Assembly (NCBI RefSeq): GCF_015689175.1
Contig: NZ_CP065047.1
Coordinates: forward strand, 372,001-436,000
Length of the DNA: 64,000 nucleotides
Source of the DNA: Mycobacterium kubicae
GTDB lineage: Bacteria; Actinomycetota; Actinomycetes; Mycobacteriales; Mycobacteriaceae
Direction of reading: 5' to 3'
The notes under the pieces: model-generated
The model's database searches: none
What the model saw: only the letters and a program-made list of their open reading frames with translations
Told to the model about the DNA's origin: nothing
Translations under genes and position numbers: made by a program
Shown: positions 27,635 through 35,744 of the stretch, piece by piece
Numbering within the stretch: position 1 is the stretch's first letter
How the letters are laid out: each line of letters starts with the position of its first letter

Positions 27635-28240
27635 ATGGCCCCGCAGACACGCCCGGCGCAGAAAGCAGACGTCCGGGAGTTGGCCCGCACCATGGCCCGG
27701 GCGTTCTACGACGATCCGGTGATGATGTGGATCCTGCCCGACGACAATGCGCGCCTCAAGCACCTGGCCCGGTTGTTCGCCACCATCACCCGCCACCAGC
27801 ATCTGGCCGGCGGCGGGGTGGAGGTCGCTTGCCAGGGATCGGCGATCGGGGCGGCGGCAATCTGGGCTGCGCCGAACAGGTGGAAAGAGACGCCTCGGCA
27901 GTCCTTGGCGCAGATACCGGCCTTCCTGCGGGTGTTCGGCTTGCGCGCAGGCCAAGCGCGGGCGGTCCAGGACATGATGAAGCGTGAGCACCCCGAAGAA
28001 CCGCATTGGTACTTGGCCGCCATCGGGAGTGACCCAACCGTGCGCGGCCAAGGGTTCGGGCAGGTGCTGATGCGCTCACGGCTGGACCGGTGCGACGCGG
28101 AATACGCCCCGGCTTATCTAGAGTCGAGCAAACCCGAAAATGTGCCCTATTACGAACGTTTCGGTTTCACCGTGACCCGTGAGCTGCCCTTGCCCGACGG
28201 CGGTCCGCCGCTGTGGGCGATGTGGCGAAACCCTCGCTGA
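27635..28240 (+). CDS. GNAT family N-acetyltransferase
   Basis: 201-residue acyltransferase, the same length as Rv0133. The acetyl-CoA loop appears as DPTVRGQGFGQVLM (about residues 131-144), and the terminal strand has NVPYYERFGFTVTRE. Substrate unknown. The ATG at 27635 was chosen because it gives the family length; upstream in-frame codons are inside the divergent fHMAD gene. Confidence 0.9.
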   Translation: MAPQTRPAQKADVRELARTMARAFYDDPVMMWILPDDNARLKHLARLFATITRHQHLAGGGVEVACQGSAIGAAAIWAAPNRWKETPRQSLAQIPAFLRVFGLRAGQARAVQDMMKREHPEEPHWYLAAIGSDPTVRGQGFGQVLMRSRLDRCDAEYAPAYLESSKPENVPYYERFGFTVTRELPLPDGGPPLWAMWRNPR

Positions 28241-28267
28241 GCGCAATCGCCGCGATACCGTTGATGC

Positions 28268-29020
28268 GTGCGGTTCCAGAACAAGATCGCGTTCATCACC
28301 GGCGGCGCCGTCGGGCTGGGACGGGCCTTCGCGCGCGCCCTGACCAGCGAGGGTGCCAGTGTGGCGCTGGCCGACATCGACGGCGACGGCGCTAGTCGTG
28401 CCGCCGCAGATCTGGTGGCCGAGGGCGCCGACGCCTGGGCGGTGCGCTGTGACGTGGCCGACGAGGCGCAGGTGGACGCCGCCGTCGCCGCCACCGTCGA
28501 GAGGTTCGGCGGCATCGACATCCTCATCAACAACGCGGGCCGCCACCTGATGAAGTACAGCCGGCCATTCGGCGCGCTGTCACGTGCCGACGTCCGCGGA
28601 CTGTTCGACGTGAACGTGATGGGTGTGGTGAATTGCACTCTGGCATGCCGCAATTCGATGCGCGACCGGGGTGGCGGCGTGGTGCTCAACATGGCGTCGT
28701 CAGCGGGGTTCCAGAGCAATACGCCCTACGGTGTCTCCAAACTCGCGGTGCGGGGACTGACCGTCGCATTCGCCGCCGAACTGTCACCCGACCTCATCCG
28801 CGTCAACGGAATCGCCCCGGGCTTGACCAACACCGAAAGCGCAATGGCCAACGTGCCGCGGTCACTGATCGACGACTTCGTGCACGAGCTGCAACTGGTG
28901 CACCGACTTTGCACCATGGACGACGTCGTCTCGGCCATGCTCTACCTCTGCTCGGACCAGGCGTCGTTCATCACCGGCGAGACGCTGAAAGTGTGCGGCG
29001 GTTACCCGCTGACGGTGTGA
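28268..29020 (+). CDS. Short-chain dehydrogenase/reductase
   Basis: Classical SDR of 250 residues. The cofactor motif is TGGAVGLGRAFA near residue 11, NNAG near 88, the catalytic tyrosine and lysine in TPYGVSKLAV near 155, and DIDGDG after strand 2 suggests NAD. The C-terminus has SFITGETLKVCGG. Start GTG at 28268 is 27 bases after the GNAT stop, so co-transcription is possible. Substrate unknown. It marks the left edge of a block absent from the corresponding M. tuberculosis interval as I recall it. Confidence 0.88.
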   Translation: MRFQNKIAFITGGAVGLGRAFARALTSEGASVALADIDGDGASRAAADLVAEGADAWAVRCDVADEAQVDAAVAATVERFGGIDILINNAGRHLMKYSRPFGALSRADVRGLFDVNVMGVVNCTLACRNSMRDRGGGVVLNMASSAGFQSNTPYGVSKLAVRGLTVAFAAELSPDLIRVNGIAPGLTNTESAMANVPRSLIDDFVHELQLVHRLCTMDDVVSAMLYLCSDQASFITGETLKVCGGYPLTV

Positions 29021-29058
29021 GCGTTTAGCTACCGGAGACAGAGGGCAATCGTTGGCCC

Positions 29059-29421
29059 ATGACTAGTGGCGATCTGGTGGATCCCGGCGATTTCCCGGAA
29101 GAAAGCGGCCCCGGCGACACGCTGAACGCGCAGGAGGGGACCGATTCCGACGAACTCCACAACGACGACGGTGATGTGGTCGTTGACCCGCCCGAGGGCT
29201 GGAGCGAAGCCGACAAATTCGGGATGACCGCGCGCGAAGCCAAAGAGGGTGAACCCCTCGACGCCCGACTCGCCGCCGAGGTGCCCGACGTCTCGGAAAC
29301 CGACATATCGGACGACGACGCGGACGACGCGGTGCCCGGACGAGCGCACCGGGGACAAGTTTCGGGTGCCCCCGAGGACGGCGACTCGCTGTATGAAGTC
29401 GTCGACGAACAAGCCGAGTAA
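29059..29421 (+). CDS. Small acidic DUF5709-like protein
   Basis: 120-residue, highly acidic protein with almost no hydrophobic core. The centre reads PPEGWSEADKFGMTAREAKEGEPLDARLAAEVPD, of which the pattern GMTAREAKEGEPLDARLA is typical of actinobacterial DUF5709 proteins. Function unknown; probably largely disordered and cytosolic. Start ATG at 29059. It converges with the TetR gene, three bases between stops. Confidence 0.75.
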   Translation: MTSGDLVDPGDFPEESGPGDTLNAQEGTDSDELHNDDGDVVVDPPEGWSEADKFGMTAREAKEGEPLDARLAAEVPDVSETDISDDDADDAVPGRAHRGQVSGAPEDGDSLYEVVDEQAE

Positions 29422-29424
29422 CGA

Positions 29425-30099
29425 CTAGGGACGGCTCTTCCAGCCGGCGACGCCGATCGCGATCATGCGCAGTTGTTTGACGGCGATTCGTCGGATTTCC
29501 TCGCGCGCTTCGGCGCTCTGAGCATCCTCGATGGCCTCGGCGATGACGATCATCGCGTTGACGAACAACGTCGCCAGCACGTTGAGGTCCTCAGTGCTCC
29601 ATTCGTTCAGACCCGGGAACCGCGCCAGGTCGGTAGCGAGTTCGGAAGTGAGCAACCGAATCTCGGTGCGAATGGCATAGCGCAGCACCGACAGCCCGCT
29701 GTTGCGTTCGCGGCCGATCAGACGCCAATGCTCGCGACGTTCGGCGACGCTGGCCACCAGGATCTCGACGGAAGATTCGATCACCCGGTTCGGGTCGAGC
29801 TTGCCGGCACGCGCGCCCCGCAGGGTGTCGCGCAGGTGCCGAAACGATTCGTCGATCAAGACCAGCCCCAAGGCTTCCATCGACTCGAAATGCCGGTAGA
29901 ACGCCGCTGGAACAATGCCCGCTTCGCGGGTCACCTCGCGCAGACTCAGGCCGCTGAAGCTGCGGTCCTGAAGCAACTTCAATGCTGCGGTGATGATGGC
30001 GCGGCGGGTCGCTTCTTTGCGCTCACCCCGGGACGGGCTGTCCCGGTCACGGTCTCGGCCGGACCGCCGAGATTGTGGTGTAGGAGTACGACCGTTCAC
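29425..30099 (-). CDS. TetR-family regulator of the desaturase operon
   Basis: TetR regulator of 224 residues from GTG at 30099. The helix-turn-helix spans about residues 30-75 (RRAIITAALKLLQDRSFSGLSLREVTREAGI, then FYRHFES). The ligand domain is typical of acyl-CoA responsive FabR/DesT-like proteins. It is divergent from a reductase-desaturase pair, and matching 17-base elements overlap both start codons. A longer reading from 30177 would run across the promoter and is rejected. Confidence 0.9.
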   Translation of the reverse strand: MNGRTPTPQSRRSGRDRDRDSPSRGERKEATRRAIITAALKLLQDRSFSGLSLREVTREAGIVPAAFYRHFESMEALGLVLIDESFRHLRDTLRGARAGKLDPNRVIESSVEILVASVAERREHWRLIGRERNSGLSVLRYAIRTEIRLLTSELATDLARFPGLNEWSTEDLNVLATLFVNAMIVIAEAIEDAQSAEAREEIRRIAVKQLRMIAIGVAGWKSRP

Positions 30100-30100
30100 T
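30084..30100. promoter_or_regulatory. DesT-like operator 1
   Basis: GAGTAC-N4-GTTCACT on the plus strand. It covers the GTG start of the TetR gene. Its right half also takes part in a local palindrome, GTTCAC-TAT-GTGAAC (30094-30108). Confidence 0.55.
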
Positions 30101-30161
30101 ATGTGAACCCTACCACAAAAGGCCAAAAAAACCTTGACTACCTGCGGTTGAGCAGCGCACC

Positions 30162-30178
30162 GTGTACATATGTTCACT
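30162..30178. promoter_or_regulatory. DesT-like operator 2
   Basis: GTGTAC-N4-GTTCACT on the plus strand, a second copy of the element at 30084 in the same orientation, 78 bases away. It covers the ATG of the reductase gene at 30170. The reverse reading AGTGAAC-N4-GTACAC resembles the DesT operator of Pseudomonas as I remember it. Confidence 0.55.
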
Positions 30179-31243
30179 CAAACTTTGAAGAAGCGAGTGC
30201 TGGGTTCCGAACTGCTCGACCTCCTCACCGGACCCCATGGCGTCGACCGCTACACCGAGCTGGTGGCGCCCACCTGGACCCTCGGCGAGGCCCGCGCCAA
30301 AGTGATCGACGTCCGGCGCACCACCCCGCGCAGCGTCACCCTGACACTCCTTCCGAACGACACCTTCACGTCCACCTACACCCTCAAGGCGGGCCAGTAC
30401 GTCAACCTCGCGGTCGACATCGACGGCCGCCGGCACACCCGGTGCTACTCGCCGGCCAATGCCGAGGGGAACCGCAAACTCGAACTGACCATCGGCCGCC
30501 ACGACGGCGGGGTGGTCTCCAACTACCTCTACGAACGTGCCCGTCGCGGCATGGTGGTGGGCCTGGCCGGGATCGGCGGGGACTTCGTGCTGCCCGAACA
30601 GCGCCCCCGCCGCATCTTGTTCGTCTCCGGTGGGAGCGGCATCACGCCGGTCATGGCCATGCTGCGCACGCTGGTCGCCGAGGGGCACTCGCGAGTCCGG
30701 GAAACCGAGATCGCGTTCGTGCATTACGCGCGTACCCCGGCCGAGGCCTGCTACCGCGAGGAGCTGGCCGCCATGTCCGGGGTGCGGGTGCTGCACGGCT
30801 ACACCCGCTCGGATTCCGGTGACCTGACCGGCCGCTTCGGGCCCGAGCATCTGGCCGCGGCCATGCCGGCACCGGACGTGGTGTTCGTCTGCGGGCCGGA
30901 CACTTTGGTGGAGGGGGTGCGCCAGCACTGTGAAAATGTGTTCACCGAAAGTTTCGTGCCGCCGGTGTTCGAGCCGCCGGCCAATCCGTCGGGTGGTCGA
31001 ATCGCCTTTGTGGACAGCGCGGTTGATGTCGTCGACGACGGCCGCTCGCTGCTCGAACAGGCCGAATCGGCCGGCCTAACCCCGGAAAGCGGGTGCCGGA
31101 TGGGCATCTGCCACACCTGCACGCGACGCAAGACCGCCGGTACCGTCCGCAACCTCGTCACCGGCGCTGTCTCCACCGGACCCGACGAAGATGTGCAGAT
31201 CTGTGTGTCGGTGCCCGTCGGCGACGTCGAACTGTCTCTTTAA
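30170..31243 (+). CDS. Ferredoxin reductase-type electron donor to the desaturase (Rv3230c-like)
   Basis: 357-residue flavin/iron-sulfur reductase that passes NADPH electrons to a membrane desaturase. The FAD site is RCYSPAN near residue 87, the NAD(P) site GSGITPVMAMLR near 155. A plant-type 2Fe-2S domain at the C-terminus has C-x4-C-x2-C in SGCRMGICHTC (about 309-317) and a fourth cysteine in QICVSVP. M. tuberculosis Rv3230c is the known partner of DesA3. The next gene is the desaturase, 34 bases on. Confidence 0.93.
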   Translation: MFTQTLKKRVLGSELLDLLTGPHGVDRYTELVAPTWTLGEARAKVIDVRRTTPRSVTLTLLPNDTFTSTYTLKAGQYVNLAVDIDGRRHTRCYSPANAEGNRKLELTIGRHDGGVVSNYLYERARRGMVVGLAGIGGDFVLPEQRPRRILFVSGGSGITPVMAMLRTLVAEGHSRVRETEIAFVHYARTPAEACYREELAAMSGVRVLHGYTRSDSGDLTGRFGPEHLAAAMPAPDVVFVCGPDTLVEGVRQHCENVFTESFVPPVFEPPANPSGGRIAFVDSAVDVVDDGRSLLEQAESAGLTPESGCRMGICHTCTRRKTAGTVRNLVTGAVSTGPDEDVQICVSVPVGDVELSL

Positions 31244-31277
31244 CGCCAGTGCCCACCAAACAAGTGGAGGAAAAGCC

Positions 31278-32390
31278 ATGACACAGAACAAGATCACCCT
31301 GACTCGAGAGCAGGCCGACGCATTCGGTCGTGAGCTCGACGCCATCCGAGACCGCGTCCTGGCGGACCTCGGTGAAGAAGACGCCGAATACATCCGTCGG
31401 GTCATCAAGACCCAGCGTGCGCTCGAGGTCGGCGGACGCGCGATGCTGTTCTTGCCGCCGGCCTGGCTGCTCGGCACCGCGATGCTGGGCCTGTCGAAGA
31501 TTCTGGACAACATGGAGATCGGCCACAACATCATGCACGGCCAGTACGACTGGATGCGCGATCCGACGATCTCCGGACGTTCCTTCGAATGGGACACCGC
31601 CTGCCCGGCCGATCAATGGCGGCACTCGCACAACTACATGCACCACACCCACACCAACATCGTGGGAATGGACCGCGACATCGGCTACGGCATCCTCCGC
31701 ATGAGCGAAGACCAACCCTGGGAACCGTACTTCCTGGGCAACCCGGTCTACGCATTCCTGCTGATGGTGCTGTTCCAATACGGCGTCGCGCTGCACGAGC
31801 TGGAAACCGAGCGCATCCGAGCCGGTGAAATCCGCCTGGCCGATAAGCGCCAGACCCTCAAGGACATCTGGAAGAAGACCCGTCGCCAGACCCTCAAGGA
31901 CTACGTCGCCTTCCCCCTGCTGGCCGGCCCGTTCGCGCCGTTCGTGTTCAGCGGCAACCTGTCGGCGAACCTGATGCGCAACGTGTGGTCGTACATGATC
32001 ATCTTCTGCGGCCACTTCCCGGACGGCACCCAGGAGTTCACCGTCGAGGAGACCCAAGACGAGTCCCGCGGCATGTGGTACTTCCGCCAGGTCCTCGGCT
32101 CGGCAAACCTGACCGGCGGCAAGCTTTTTCACTTGCTGTCGGGCAACCTGTCCCACCAGATCGAGCACCACCTGTTCCCGGACATGCCGGCACGGCGCTA
32201 CGCCGATATCGCACCTGAGGTGCAGGAGATCTGCGAACGCTACGGCATCCCCTACAACCGCGGGCCGCTGCTGCGCCAGTTCGGCACCGTCGTGCGCAAG
32301 ATCGTCAAGCTGACCCTCCCGGAGTCCCTGCCGTTGCGGCCGAAGGGAACTGCGCAGAAAGCAGACGACAAAGTCGCCGCGGCCGCCTAA
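31278..32390 (+). CDS. desA3: Integral-membrane acyl-CoA delta-9 desaturase (DesA3-like)
   Basis: Di-iron membrane desaturase of 370 residues. Three histidine boxes are present: GHNIMHG near 83, HSHNYMHHTH near 116 and HQIEHHLFP near 293. Hydrophobic segments lie near 55-75, 155-175 and 205-240. The ATG at 31278 has GGAGG upstream. The protein ends KVAAAA; in M. tuberculosis DesA3 a C-terminal LAA acts as a degradation signal, so the alanine end may do the same. It should make oleoyl-CoA for phospholipids. Confidence 0.93.
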   Translation: MTQNKITLTREQADAFGRELDAIRDRVLADLGEEDAEYIRRVIKTQRALEVGGRAMLFLPPAWLLGTAMLGLSKILDNMEIGHNIMHGQYDWMRDPTISGRSFEWDTACPADQWRHSHNYMHHTHTNIVGMDRDIGYGILRMSEDQPWEPYFLGNPVYAFLLMVLFQYGVALHELETERIRAGEIRLADKRQTLKDIWKKTRRQTLKDYVAFPLLAGPFAPFVFSGNLSANLMRNVWSYMIIFCGHFPDGTQEFTVEETQDESRGMWYFRQVLGSANLTGGKLFHLLSGNLSHQIEHHLFPDMPARRYADIAPEVQEICERYGIPYNRGPLLRQFGTVVRKIVKLTLPESLPLRPKGTAQKADDKVAAAA

Positions 32391-32462
32391 GCCCCGCCGA
32401 GCCGGCGCCGTGTCCAAATCGCTGCAGGGGAGGGGGCGACGCGCCGGCCTCAGCGGTGGACA

Positions 32463-32987
32463 ATGGGCCAGATGGAATGGACCGGCGCGCGCTACGCGGA
32501 CAAGCCCACGGTGGAAGCCTCGCTGTGGGTGGACGCCGACCCGCACCGGGTCTGGGGCTTGGTCTCCGACATCGAGCTCATGCCGTCGCTGAGCAACGAG
32601 CTGCAAGCCGTTCAATGGGCGGACGGAGCCAGCGGACCCCGCATGGGCGCCCGGTTCGTCGGGCACAACACTCACGACGCGTTCGGGCAGTGGAGCACCA
32701 CATCGCAGATCGTCGGCTATGACGAAGGCCGGGAATTCGCGTGGGTGGTCGGCGACCCCGAATACCCTTCGGCGACATGGCGGTTCCGGCTGGCTCCGCG
32801 CGACGGCGGCACGGTGCTCACGTACGGCATGCAGATGGGGCCCGGCCGGTCAGGTCTGTCCACGGCGATCGATGCGATGCCCGACAAGGAACAGAAGATC
32901 GTCTTTGTCCGGTTGCGGGAGTTTGAAGCCGCCATCGACAAGACCCTCGCGTCGATCAAAAGGCTGGCCGAGCACGGAGTCCGCTGA
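32463..32987 (+). CDS. SRPBCC (START/Bet v1-like) family protein
   Basis: 174-residue ligand-binding fold protein. The N-terminal strand reads VEASLWVDADPHRVWGLVSDIELMP, typical of the polyketide cyclase/dehydrase subgroup, and a long C-terminal helix closes the cavity. ATG at 32463 or 32472 could be the start. The stop overlaps the next ATG as TGATG, so it is coupled to the LLM gene. It may bind a hydrophobic substrate of the neighbouring F420 enzyme; that is inference. Confidence 0.85.
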   Translation: MGQMEWTGARYADKPTVEASLWVDADPHRVWGLVSDIELMPSLSNELQAVQWADGASGPRMGARFVGHNTHDAFGQWSTTSQIVGYDEGREFAWVVGDPEYPSATWRFRLAPRDGGTVLTYGMQMGPGRSGLSTAIDAMPDKEQKIVFVRLREFEAAIDKTLASIKRLAEHGVR

Positions 32988-34030
32988 TGCGGACCGCGAC
33001 CACGGTCGAGTTCTCCAAAGACGCCAGTCAGGTCGCTGAATTCGCCGTCGAGGCCGAGAAATTGGGTCTGGACGTGTGCTGGGTGGCCGAGGCGTGGGGT
33101 TCGGATGCGCCGTCGGCGCTGGGCTACCTCGCCGCCCGCACCGAGCGGATGCTGCTCGGTTCCGGTGTCCTGCAGGTGGGGACCCGCTCGCCCGTCGTCA
33201 TCGCGCAGACCGCGATCACGCTGGCCAACCTGTCGCACGGTCGCTTCCTGCTCGGGCTCGGACCGTCCGGCCCGCAGGTGATCGAGGGCCTACACGGGGC
33301 CTCATTCGACCGGCCACTGACCCGAATCGCCGAAACCGTCGACGTGGTGCGGCAGGCGTTCACCGGCGACAAGATCTCCTACGCCGGCAAGGCGTTACAG
33401 ATCCCCCGCCCCGGCGGTGACGCGGTACCGATGCGTTTGTCGACCCGGCCCGAGCATGCCATCGGAATCTATCTGGCCGCGCTGTCGCCGGCGATGCTGC
33501 GGTTGACCGGGCGCATCGCCGACGGGTGGCTGGGCACCAGCTTCGTTCCCGAAGGCGCCGGCACCGCCTACTTCGCGCACCTCCAGGAAGGACTGGCCGC
33601 CGCCGGACGCACCCGCGCCGACATCGACATCTGCCAGGGCGCCGAAGTCGCGTTCGCCTCCGACGAAGACGAGCTGAGCCGAATGGTCGCGAACCGCAAA
33701 AAGGAACTCGCGTTCAGCCTCGGCGGCATGGGTTCGTCGACCACCAACTACTACAACCAGGCCTACAGCCGGCAAGGGTGGGCCGAGGTGGCCGCCGCGG
33801 TGCGCGAGCGGTGGCAAGGCGGTGATCGCGACGGTGCGGCCGGATTGGTGACCGACGAGATGGTGCTGGCCACCACGCTGATCGGAACCGAGAAGATGGT
33901 CCGCGCACGCCTTGCCGTATGGCGCGACGCGGGCGTCACCACCGTGCGGCTCTACCCCGCCGGCCAGACCCTGAGCGCCAAGCTGGACACCTTGGGCCGA
34001 GCCATCGAATTGGTCGGCGAGATCGGCTGA
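32987..34030 (+). CDS. LLM-class F420-dependent oxidoreductase
   Basis: 347-residue luciferase-like monooxygenase-fold enzyme. Family marks are AEKLGLDVCWVAEAWG near residue 30, GVLQVGTRSPVVIAQTA, HGRFLLGLGPSGPQV and DGWLGTSF. The GTRSP segment and F420-type N-terminus favour F420 over FMN. Translationally coupled to the SRPBCC gene. Convergent with the DUF1214 gene, one base between stops. Substrate unknown. Confidence 0.88.
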   Translation: MRTATTVEFSKDASQVAEFAVEAEKLGLDVCWVAEAWGSDAPSALGYLAARTERMLLGSGVLQVGTRSPVVIAQTAITLANLSHGRFLLGLGPSGPQVIEGLHGASFDRPLTRIAETVDVVRQAFTGDKISYAGKALQIPRPGGDAVPMRLSTRPEHAIGIYLAALSPAMLRLTGRIADGWLGTSFVPEGAGTAYFAHLQEGLAAAGRTRADIDICQGAEVAFASDEDELSRMVANRKKELAFSLGGMGSSTTNYYNQAYSRQGWAEVAAAVRERWQGGDRDGAAGLVTDEMVLATTLIGTEKMVRARLAVWRDAGVTTVRLYPAGQTLSAKLDTLGRAIELVGEIG

Positions 34031-34031
34031 C

Positions 34032-35144
34032 TCACGAGACGTCGGTCGGTGCTTGGGAAAGGTTGACCAGTTGCGTCTCGGGCCGCACCGGCAGGCCGTC
34101 GGGCAGAAACCACCGAAAGGCCAAGTTTCCCCGCGGATAACCCAGCGCTGTCACCGAATTGGGGTGGGCAGTCATGCCCCGGGACAAGACGATCGTCACC
34201 GAGCCGTCGCTGTTGGGCACGGCGCTGTGGCCGTTGATCGACGTGCGGACATCGGGTCCTTCCGAGGCGCCATAGGTGGCCATGAACTGGTTCCACACCA
34301 CCAGGTTCCAGAACCGGCATGACGGCGGCCGGTGGGTGATGACCAAGGCTTGGTCCTCGTCGAGCACGAAGCTGCCGTAGGAATAGCAGGCGTCGCGTGC
34401 CGACCAGCCGAAGTTGGCGTCGGGCACCTGGTATGGGTCGGCGAATGCGTTTGCGGCGTGGACGGTTTCGTGGCCGAGGCCGTGTTCGTCTTCGACCAGC
34501 GTGCCGACGGGCAGCGGCACGATGGCGAACATCGTGCGAAGCCACACAGCGGTCGCGCGCAGACGGGCAGCGGTCTCGGCGTCGCCATGCCGGATGGAGT
34601 CCGGTTCGTCGAGGGCCTCGATGTTCCAGCTGACGGGACGGCCGTTGAGTGGGTCCGCTTGATAGTCGCGGGTCATCAACACGGCCGCATCGGGTGTCGG
34701 CGGAAATTCAACGGCGAAGTTGCCGTCGGCGTCGACGTCCAGATCGCTGTCCCGAACCAACGCAACCACCCGGTCCGACCAGGCGCCGGGCGATGGCTCG
34801 TTGTAGGCGGTCACCGAGAAGTACACGCTGTCACCCTTGTTGCCGCTGATCCGGTAGCGCCGTTGCGGATCCACCGGACACATGTAGTAGTAGGCATCGG
34901 TGTTGTCGCCGCCCCAGCGACGGTCGCGGCGAAACGGCGTGTTGACGGCGACGAACTGTGGGCGGCCCGGTTCGTGGAACAGGTAGGCGTCGAAGGCCAC
35001 GCCCAGTGTGGTGGCGAGCATGCGGTAGCCGTCGGCAATGTGGCGGTCGTCGGTGACGGCGCGCTCCCCCTCCAGGAACGAGCGGTCCAAGCCGCCCAGC
35101 GTGTCCAGCAGTTCCTGCCACGCGGCGGTCGATTCCAGGGTCAT
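34032..35144 (-). CDS. DUF1214 domain protein
   Basis: 370-residue protein of the DUF1254/DUF1214 group. The C-terminal half contains the DUF1214 signature region (SYGSFVLDEDQALVITHRPP, FWNLVVWNQFMATYG, GYPRGNLAFRWFLPDG). The N-terminal half includes NKGDSVYFSVTAYN. Biochemical role is not established. The start ATG at 35144 overlaps the TetR stop as ATGA, so it is the regulator's partner gene. Confidence 0.82.
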   Translation of the reverse strand: MTLESTAAWQELLDTLGGLDRSFLEGERAVTDDRHIADGYRMLATTLGVAFDAYLFHEPGRPQFVAVNTPFRRDRRWGGDNTDAYYYMCPVDPQRRYRISGNKGDSVYFSVTAYNEPSPGAWSDRVVALVRDSDLDVDADGNFAVEFPPTPDAAVLMTRDYQADPLNGRPVSWNIEALDEPDSIRHGDAETAARLRATAVWLRTMFAIVPLPVGTLVEDEHGLGHETVHAANAFADPYQVPDANFGWSARDACYSYGSFVLDEDQALVITHRPPSCRFWNLVVWNQFMATYGASEGPDVRTSINGHSAVPNSDGSVTIVLSRGMTAHPNSVTALGYPRGNLAFRWFLPDGLPVRPETQLVNLSQAPTDVS

Positions 35145-35716
35145 GCGCTGATTCCCTTCAGGAGCAGTGTCGTGGTGCGGTCCACCCACGCCTCATCGAG
35201 CCCTTCGGGGCGCGTCAGCACGGCCAGCAGCACCAAGCCGGCGATGGCCTCGGCCAGTTCGGCGGCGGTCATGTCCGCGCGGACCTCCCGGCGGGCCGCG
35301 GCGTCGGCAAGCCAGTCCGCCAGCCCGGAGCCCAAAATGTCGGAAAACCGCTCCAGTAGCGCCGCATGCAGGGTGGGATCCGCGGCCATCTCGCCGACCA
35401 GGCCCGGCAGTGCCGCCCGGGCGGCCGGTGTGGTCAGCACCGACATGGTGCGCCGCACCATCTCCCGCAAATCCATGGCGAGGTTTTTCTGATCGGGGAG
35501 GGCGGTCGCGGCACCAATCGGGAACGCCGCCTCATGCACGAGGTGCGCCTTGCTGGGCCAGCGTCGGTAGATCGCGGGCTTGCTGGTTCCGGCTCGTTCC
35601 GCGATGGCGGCCACGAGCAGCCCGGAATAGCCGGTCTCGGCGAGAAGCTCCACGGTCGCGCGCAACACCGCACTGTCGATACGTGGATCGCGGGGACGCC
35701 CCAGGTCTTCTGCCAT
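35141..35716 (-). CDS. TetR-family regulator
   Basis: 191-residue TetR protein. Helix-turn-helix lies at about residues 15-55: LAETGYSGLLVAAIAERAG then SKPAIYRRWPSK, which resembles the TetR_C_11/AcrR subset. It begins the operon with the DUF1214 gene and is divergent from a sulfotransferase gene with only 28 bases between starts. A small dyad in that gap is the likely operator for both directions. Confidence 0.9.
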   Translation of the reverse strand: MAEDLGRPRDPRIDSAVLRATVELLAETGYSGLLVAAIAERAGTSKPAIYRRWPSKAHLVHEAAFPIGAATALPDQKNLAMDLREMVRRTMSVLTTPAARAALPGLVGEMAADPTLHAALLERFSDILGSGLADWLADAAARREVRADMTAAELAEAIAGLVLLAVLTRPEGLDEAWVDRTTTLLLKGISA

Positions 35717-35722
35717 TACGAA

Positions 35723-35731
35723 ACTGACAGT
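35723..35731. promoter_or_regulatory. Candidate TetR operator core
   Basis: ACTG-A-CAGT, symmetric, in the middle of the 28-base gap between the TetR and sulfotransferase starts. Flanking bases extend the symmetry with one mismatch (GAAACTG and CAGTAAC). A bound dimer would block both genes. Confidence 0.4.
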
Positions 35732-35744
35732 AACATAAGTCGCT

